NCBI GenBank assembly: GCA_002404115.1
Contig: DHJB01000044.1
Location: 5,064-12,864, forward strand
Direction of reading: 5' to 3'
Source: Microbacteriaceae bacterium UBA4731
Lineage (GTDB): Bacteria > Actinomycetota > Actinomycetes > Actinomycetales > Microbacteriaceae
Length of the DNA stretch: 7,801 nt
The notes beneath the pieces were generated by a model. That model was not told the DNA's origin. It was given only the letters and a program-made list of their open reading frames with translations, and did not search any database. This document shows positions 5,353 through 7,801 of this stretch, in pieces (position 1 is the stretch's first letter; each line of letters begins with the position of its first letter). A program made the position numbers and the translations under genes.

Positions 5353-6711
5353 CTAGAGCACAGTCCCGGCCGCCACGGCTTGCCACAACTCGGCGAACTG
5401 GGGGAGCGTCTTGGCCGTCGTGCCGATGTTCTCGACCTCGACTCCCGGCACGGAGAGGCCGATGATCGCGCCCGCCGTGGCCATCCGGTGGTCCTCGTAG
5501 CTCTGCCACTGACCCCCGTGCAGCGGGCGAGGTTCGATCCGCAGCCCGTCCTCGAGTTCGGTGACGGCGCCGCCGAGGCCGTTGATCTCGGCCGCGAGGG
5601 CAGCGAGGCGGTCCGTCTCGTGGTGACGGATGTGGCCGATCCCGGTGAACGTGCTCGGCGAATCGGCGAGGGCGGCCAGGGCCACGAGCGCCGGCACGAG
5701 TTCGCCGCCGGTGGACAGGTCGAGGTCGACACCGTGGATGCCGGTGCCGCCCGTCACGGTGAGCCGGTCCCCGTCTCGGCTGACGGATGCCCCGAACAAC
5801 GGCAGCAGCTCGGCCAAGTGCGCGCCGACCTGCGTGGTTGAGGCCGGCCAGCCGGTGATGGTGACGCTGCCGCCGGCCACGAGCGCCGCGCAGAGGAACG
5901 GAGCGGCGTTGGAGAGGTCAGGTTCGATGTCGATCTCGGCACCGGCGATCGGCCCGGGGGCGACGACCCATTCCCCGACGGACGGGCTCTCGACGCGCAC
6001 GCCGCGACGGGCGAGGGTCGCGATGGTCATTTCGATGTGCGGGAGGCTGGGCAGGCGCTCGCCGGAGTGGCGCAGGTGCAGGCCCTGCTCGAAGCGGGCG
6101 GCGGCCAGCAGCAGGCCGGACACGAACTGGCTCGACGTCGACGCGTCGATCGTCACTTCGCCGCCGGTCAGCCTGCCCGTGCCGTGCACGGTGAAGGGCA
6201 GCGCGAGGCGGCCGTCGTCGTTGATGTCGGCGCCGAGGGCGCGCAGGGACGTGATCGTGGTGGCCATGGGCCGGCGGCGCGCGCCGGCGTCGCCGTCGAA
6301 AGTGGTCGGGCCGAGCGCGAGCGCGGCGACCGGAGGGAGGAACCGCATCACGGTGCCGGCCAGGCCGCAGTCGATCGTGGTCGAACCGACCAGCTCGCCG
6401 GGGGTGATCCGGAGGTCGGTGCCGTAGTCGCCGTCGCCGTCGACGGCCTCGATCGTGGTGCCCAGCTGGCGGAGGGCGGCGACCATCAGGTCGCTGTCGC
6501 GGGAGTGCAGGGGGGAGCGCAGCAGGGAGGGGGAGTCGGCCAGCGCCGACAGCACCAGTTCGCGGTTGGTCAGCGACTTGGAGCCGGGCAGCGAGAGCGT
6601 CGCGGAGAGCGGTCCGGTCGCGGTGGGCGCGGGCCACCAGACATCCGCTTCGACCGGCACGTTGTCGCCGTAGGGATCGAACTCCGGCTTGGAATATCTC
6701 GAGATCAGCAT
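5353..6711 (-). CDS. aroA: 3-phosphoshikimate 1-carboxyvinyltransferase (EPSP synthase)
   Basis: 452 residues, complete. It joins phosphoenolpyruvate to shikimate 3-phosphate in the sixth step of the shikimate pathway to aromatic amino acids. Family motifs in order: [10 protein letters not shown] (41-50, Lys45 and Arg50 bind substrates), [11 protein letters not shown] (114-124), [10 protein letters not shown] (140-149), SSQFVSGLL (193-201), [10 protein letters not shown] (220-229), [14 protein letters not shown] (335-348), HETDRLAAL (364-372) and [13 protein letters not shown] (407-419). Glu337 of GEL lies where the E. coli enzyme has its catalytic aspartate, as in the mycobacterial enzyme. 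The start [16 protein letters not shown] fits actinobacterial AroA proteins. The upstream minus strand has no clear Shine-Dalgarno sequence, while a TATTCT hexamer lies 8 bases before the ATG, so the message may be nearly leaderless. Its first codons overlap the sigH promoter on the other strand. Confidence 0.97.
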   Translation of the reverse strand: MLISRYSKPEFDPYGDNVPVEADVWWPAPTATGPLSATLSLPGSKSLTNRELVLSALADSPSLLRSPLHSRDSDLMVAALRQLGTTIEAVDGDGDYGTDLRITPGELVGSTTIDCGLAGTVMRFLPPVAALALGPTTFDGDAGARRRPMATTITSLRALGADINDDGRLALPFTVHGTGRLTGGEVTIDASTSSQFVSGLLLAAARFEQGLHLRHSGERLPSLPHIEMTIATLARRGVRVESPSVGEWVVAPGPIAGAEIDIEPDLSNAAPFLCAALVAGGSVTITGWPASTTQVGAHLAELLPLFGASVSRDGDRLTVTGGTGIHGVDLDLSTGGELVPALVALAALADSPSTFTGIGHIRHHETDRLAALAAEINGLGGAVTELEDGLRIEPRPLHGGQWQSYEDHRMATAGAIIGLSVPGVEVENIGTTAKTLPQFAELWQAVAAGTVL

Positions 6712-6719
6712 TGGTTATC
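6691..6719 (+). promoter_or_regulatory. SigH/SigR-type promoter of sigH (GGAAT-N18-GTT)
   Basis: GGAAT at 6691-6695, 18 intervening bases, then GTT at 6714-6716. This is the consensus described for Streptomyces SigR and close to that for mycobacterial SigH. Transcription would begin near 6725 and give a leader of about 30 bases to the GTG at 6756, with GGGAGG in it. The -35 element lies inside the first codons of aroA on the opposite strand. The match implies positive autoregulation of sigH, released when RshA is oxidised. Confidence 0.82.
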
Positions 6720-6755
6720 AGAATAGTCGGTGATATCAAGTTGAGGGAGGCCCAC

Positions 6756-7505
6756 GTGGCGCGCACCATACTGCTGGAACGCCCGAACGCAGCGGCGCTA
6801 GCCGAACTAGTATTGCCGGTGATGACTTCAGACACCACAGCGGGTTCAGACAGCTCGGCGGATTCCGACCAGGCGGCGGCTTCGGCGAAAGCTGCGTCGC
6901 GCGACCTGTTCGAAGAGCAGGCGCTCCCGTTCATCGACCAGCTGTATGCGGCGGCGATGAGGATGACGCGCAACCCCTCCGACGCGCAGGACCTGGTGCA
7001 GGAAACGTTCGTGAAGGCCTTCGCGGCGTTCAAGCAGTTCGAACAGGGCACCAACCTCAAGGCCTGGCTGTACCGCATCCTGACGAACACGTTCATCAAC
7101 ACGTACCGCAAGAAGCAGCGCGAGCCGTACCAGGGCGCCATCGACGAACTCGAGGACTGGCAGCTCGGCGGCGCCGAATCGACGACGGCGATGTCGAGCC
7201 GGTCGGCCGAGGCTGAGGCCATCGACCACCTGCCCGACAGCGCGGTCAAGGATGCGCTGCAGTCCATTCCGGAAGACTTCCGGTTGGCCGTGTACTTCGC
7301 CGACGTCGAGGGGTTCTCCTACCAGGAGATCGCCGAGATCATGAAAACACCCATTGGCACCGTGATGAGCCGCCTGCACCGTGGCAGGCGCTTGCTGCGC
7401 GAGTTGCTGACCAATTACGCGATCGAGCGAGGGCTCGACGCCGGCCAGGCGGCGCAACGCGCGGCCACAGAGGGCCAGAAGAAATCCGGGAGCGCAACCA
7501 AATGA
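6756..7505 (+). CDS. sigH: SigH/SigR-type ECF sigma factor for thiol-oxidative stress
   Basis: 249 residues from GTG 6756, chosen because GGGAGG (6745-6750) lies 5 bases upstream and the start falls after the predicted transcription start. A more upstream TTG (6711) would precede the message. Sigma region 2 spans about 52-122 ([26 protein letters not shown], then [22 protein letters not shown]) and region 4 about 159-218 (LPEEF-like [38 protein letters not shown]). Both match M. tuberculosis SigH and Streptomyces SigR closely. The factor directs transcription of thioredoxin, thioredoxin reductase, proteases and other redox repair genes when its anti-sigma factor releases it. Met23 (ATG 6822) is a second possible start giving 227 residues, nearer to the 216 of mycobacterial SigH; both forms may be made. 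The gene overlaps rshA by 4 bases. Confidence 0.95.
   Translation: MARTILLERPNAAALAELVLPVMTSDTTAGSDSSADSDQAAASAKAASRDLFEEQALPFIDQLYAAAMRMTRNPSDAQDLVQETFVKAFAAFKQFEQGTNLKAWLYRILTNTFINTYRKKQREPYQGAIDELEDWQLGGAESTTAMSSRSAEAEAIDHLPDSAVKDALQSIPEDFRLAVYFADVEGFSYQEIAEIMKTPIGTVMSRLHRGRRLLRELLTNYAIERGLDAGQAAQRAATEGQKKSGSATK
6808..6822 (+). promoter_or_regulatory. Possible second sigH promoter for a leaderless short form
   Basis: TAGTAT at 6808-6813 resembles a -10 box (TAnnnT) and lies 8 bases before the in-frame ATG at 6822. That ATG has no ribosome binding site, as expected if a message began at or beside it. No good -35 box is seen 17-18 bases further upstream, and the box lies inside the longer reading frame, so this is a weak inference. 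Confidence 0.25.
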
Positions 7506-7744
7506 CCGACTGTGGATGCGAGAGGGCCAAGGCCGAACTCGAGGAATACCTGCACAACGAACTCCGCGGGGAGGAAGCCTCCGATATCCGGGAGCACCTC
7601 GCGACCTGCGACGACTGCAGCTCGGAGCATCTGGTGGGCCGCACGCTCACCGAGGCGGTTCAGCGCGCGTGCAAGGAAACGGCGCCGGAAGACCTCAGGG
7701 ACCAGGTTCTCCTCCGGTTGCGCGCCATCCAGTCAGCGCACTAG
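7502..7744 (+). CDS. rshA: RshA/RsrA-type zinc anti-sigma factor (ZAS family)
   Basis: 80 residues from ATG 7502, which overlaps the sigH stop as ATGA; GGGAG at 7488-7492 is its ribosome binding site. It holds SigH inactive under reducing conditions and lets go when zinc-site thiols are oxidised. The zinc ligands are visible: Cys6, His32, Cys36 and Cys39, with the HxxxCxxC core as HLATCDDC. The 26-residue distance from Cys6 to His32 equals that between Cys11 and His37 of Streptomyces RsrA, with the other two cysteines also aligned. Cys4 is an extra thiol, and Cys57 (VQRACKE) lies close to where RsrA has its CC pair. The rest is a helical tail ([16 protein letters not shown]) that would pack against the sigma factor. 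No membrane segment, so cytosolic. The name rshA follows the mycobacterial usage; rsrA would be equally apt. Confidence 0.93.
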   Translation: MTDCGCERAKAELEEYLHNELRGEEASDIREHLATCDDCSSEHLVGRTLTEAVQRACKETAPEDLRDQVLLRLRAIQSAH

Positions 7745-7801
7745 CCAACCAGCCCCGGAGCCAAGCACGCCGGGCCAACTACGCCGGGATATCGACTACG
7801 C
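7745..7801. other. Sequence after rshA to the window end
   Basis: 57 bases with no gene start recognised. It contains the repeated string ACGCCGGG (7768-7775 and 7782-7789), and the upstream CCCCGG at 7754-7759 could pair with either copy as a weak hairpin after rshA. No T tract follows, so I do not call a terminator. Confidence 0.3.

Noticed and set aside
3709..5841. A 710-codon open frame on the plus strand
   Set aside because: It lies opposite bcp, rsgA and aroA, whose protein families are certain. Its product is Arg/Gly/Asp/Val-rich without any domain, and it spans two gene boundaries and the inverted repeat. Long antisense frames are common in high-GC genes.
6711..6755. TTG at 6711 as the sigH start
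   Set aside because: It overlaps the aroA start codon, lies before the predicted transcription start of the SigH-type promoter and has no ribosome binding site.
5918..7267. 449-codon minus-strand frame across aroA and sigH
   Set aside because: It overlaps the confident coding of both genes and crosses the divergent promoter; the second half is Arg/Pro/His-rich shadow sequence.

Overview
The window is high-GC actinobacterial DNA. The best guess is a member of the Microbacteriaceae or a close relative. Support for an actinobacterium: a WhiB1-type Wbl protein, a PdtaS-type sensor kinase, a SigH/SigR sigma factor with its zinc anti-sigma partner, and several GTG starts. The family-level guess rests on overall sequence style and on frequent GGATGC/GCATCC hexamers, so it is inference.

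Layout, left to right. At the left edge (minus strand) lie the start of a probable DUF5671 membrane protein, cut by the window end in a G/C-only stretch of doubtful quality, and upstream of it a small membrane-anchored protein with an NTF2-like outer domain, joined by a TGATG stop/start overlap. Divergent from these is pdtaS (plus), convergent with whiB1 (minus). A regulatory gap rich in dyads separates whiB1 from a divergent four-helix membrane protein of unknown function. About 430 bases without a convincing gene follow, holding two families of short tandem repeats and several hairpins. Then come three minus-strand genes: bcp (thiol peroxidase), a 153-base gap with a striking nested inverted repeat, rsgA (ribosome assembly GTPase) and aroA (EPSP synthase). 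rsgA and aroA abut with no spacer (TAG|ATG). Divergent from aroA is the sigH-rshA pair (plus) with a 4-base ATGA overlap.

How the genes fit together. aroA, rsgA, sigH, rshA, pdtaS and whiB1 also lie near each other in Mycobacterium tuberculosis (Rv3219-Rv3228 region, from memory), with pdtaS and whiB1 likewise convergent, so this is an old actinobacterial neighbourhood and not an island. Several members deal with redox or nitrosative stress: SigH/RshA (thiol-disulfide switch), WhiB1 (Fe-S, NO-sensitive) and Bcp (peroxide removal). The best regulatory signal is a GGAAT-N18-GTT promoter, the SigR/SigH consensus, upstream of sigH itself and reaching into the 5' end of aroA. It implies positive autoregulation, and the two candidate sigH starts fit the long/short isoform scheme known for Streptomyces SigR.

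I see no mobile element with a transposase, no CRISPR array, no tRNA or rRNA, and no clear undescribed multi-gene system. The most unusual items are noncoding: the nested inverted repeat at 4179-4259, the tandem repeats at 3251-3392 and the dyad-rich whiB1 upstream region.
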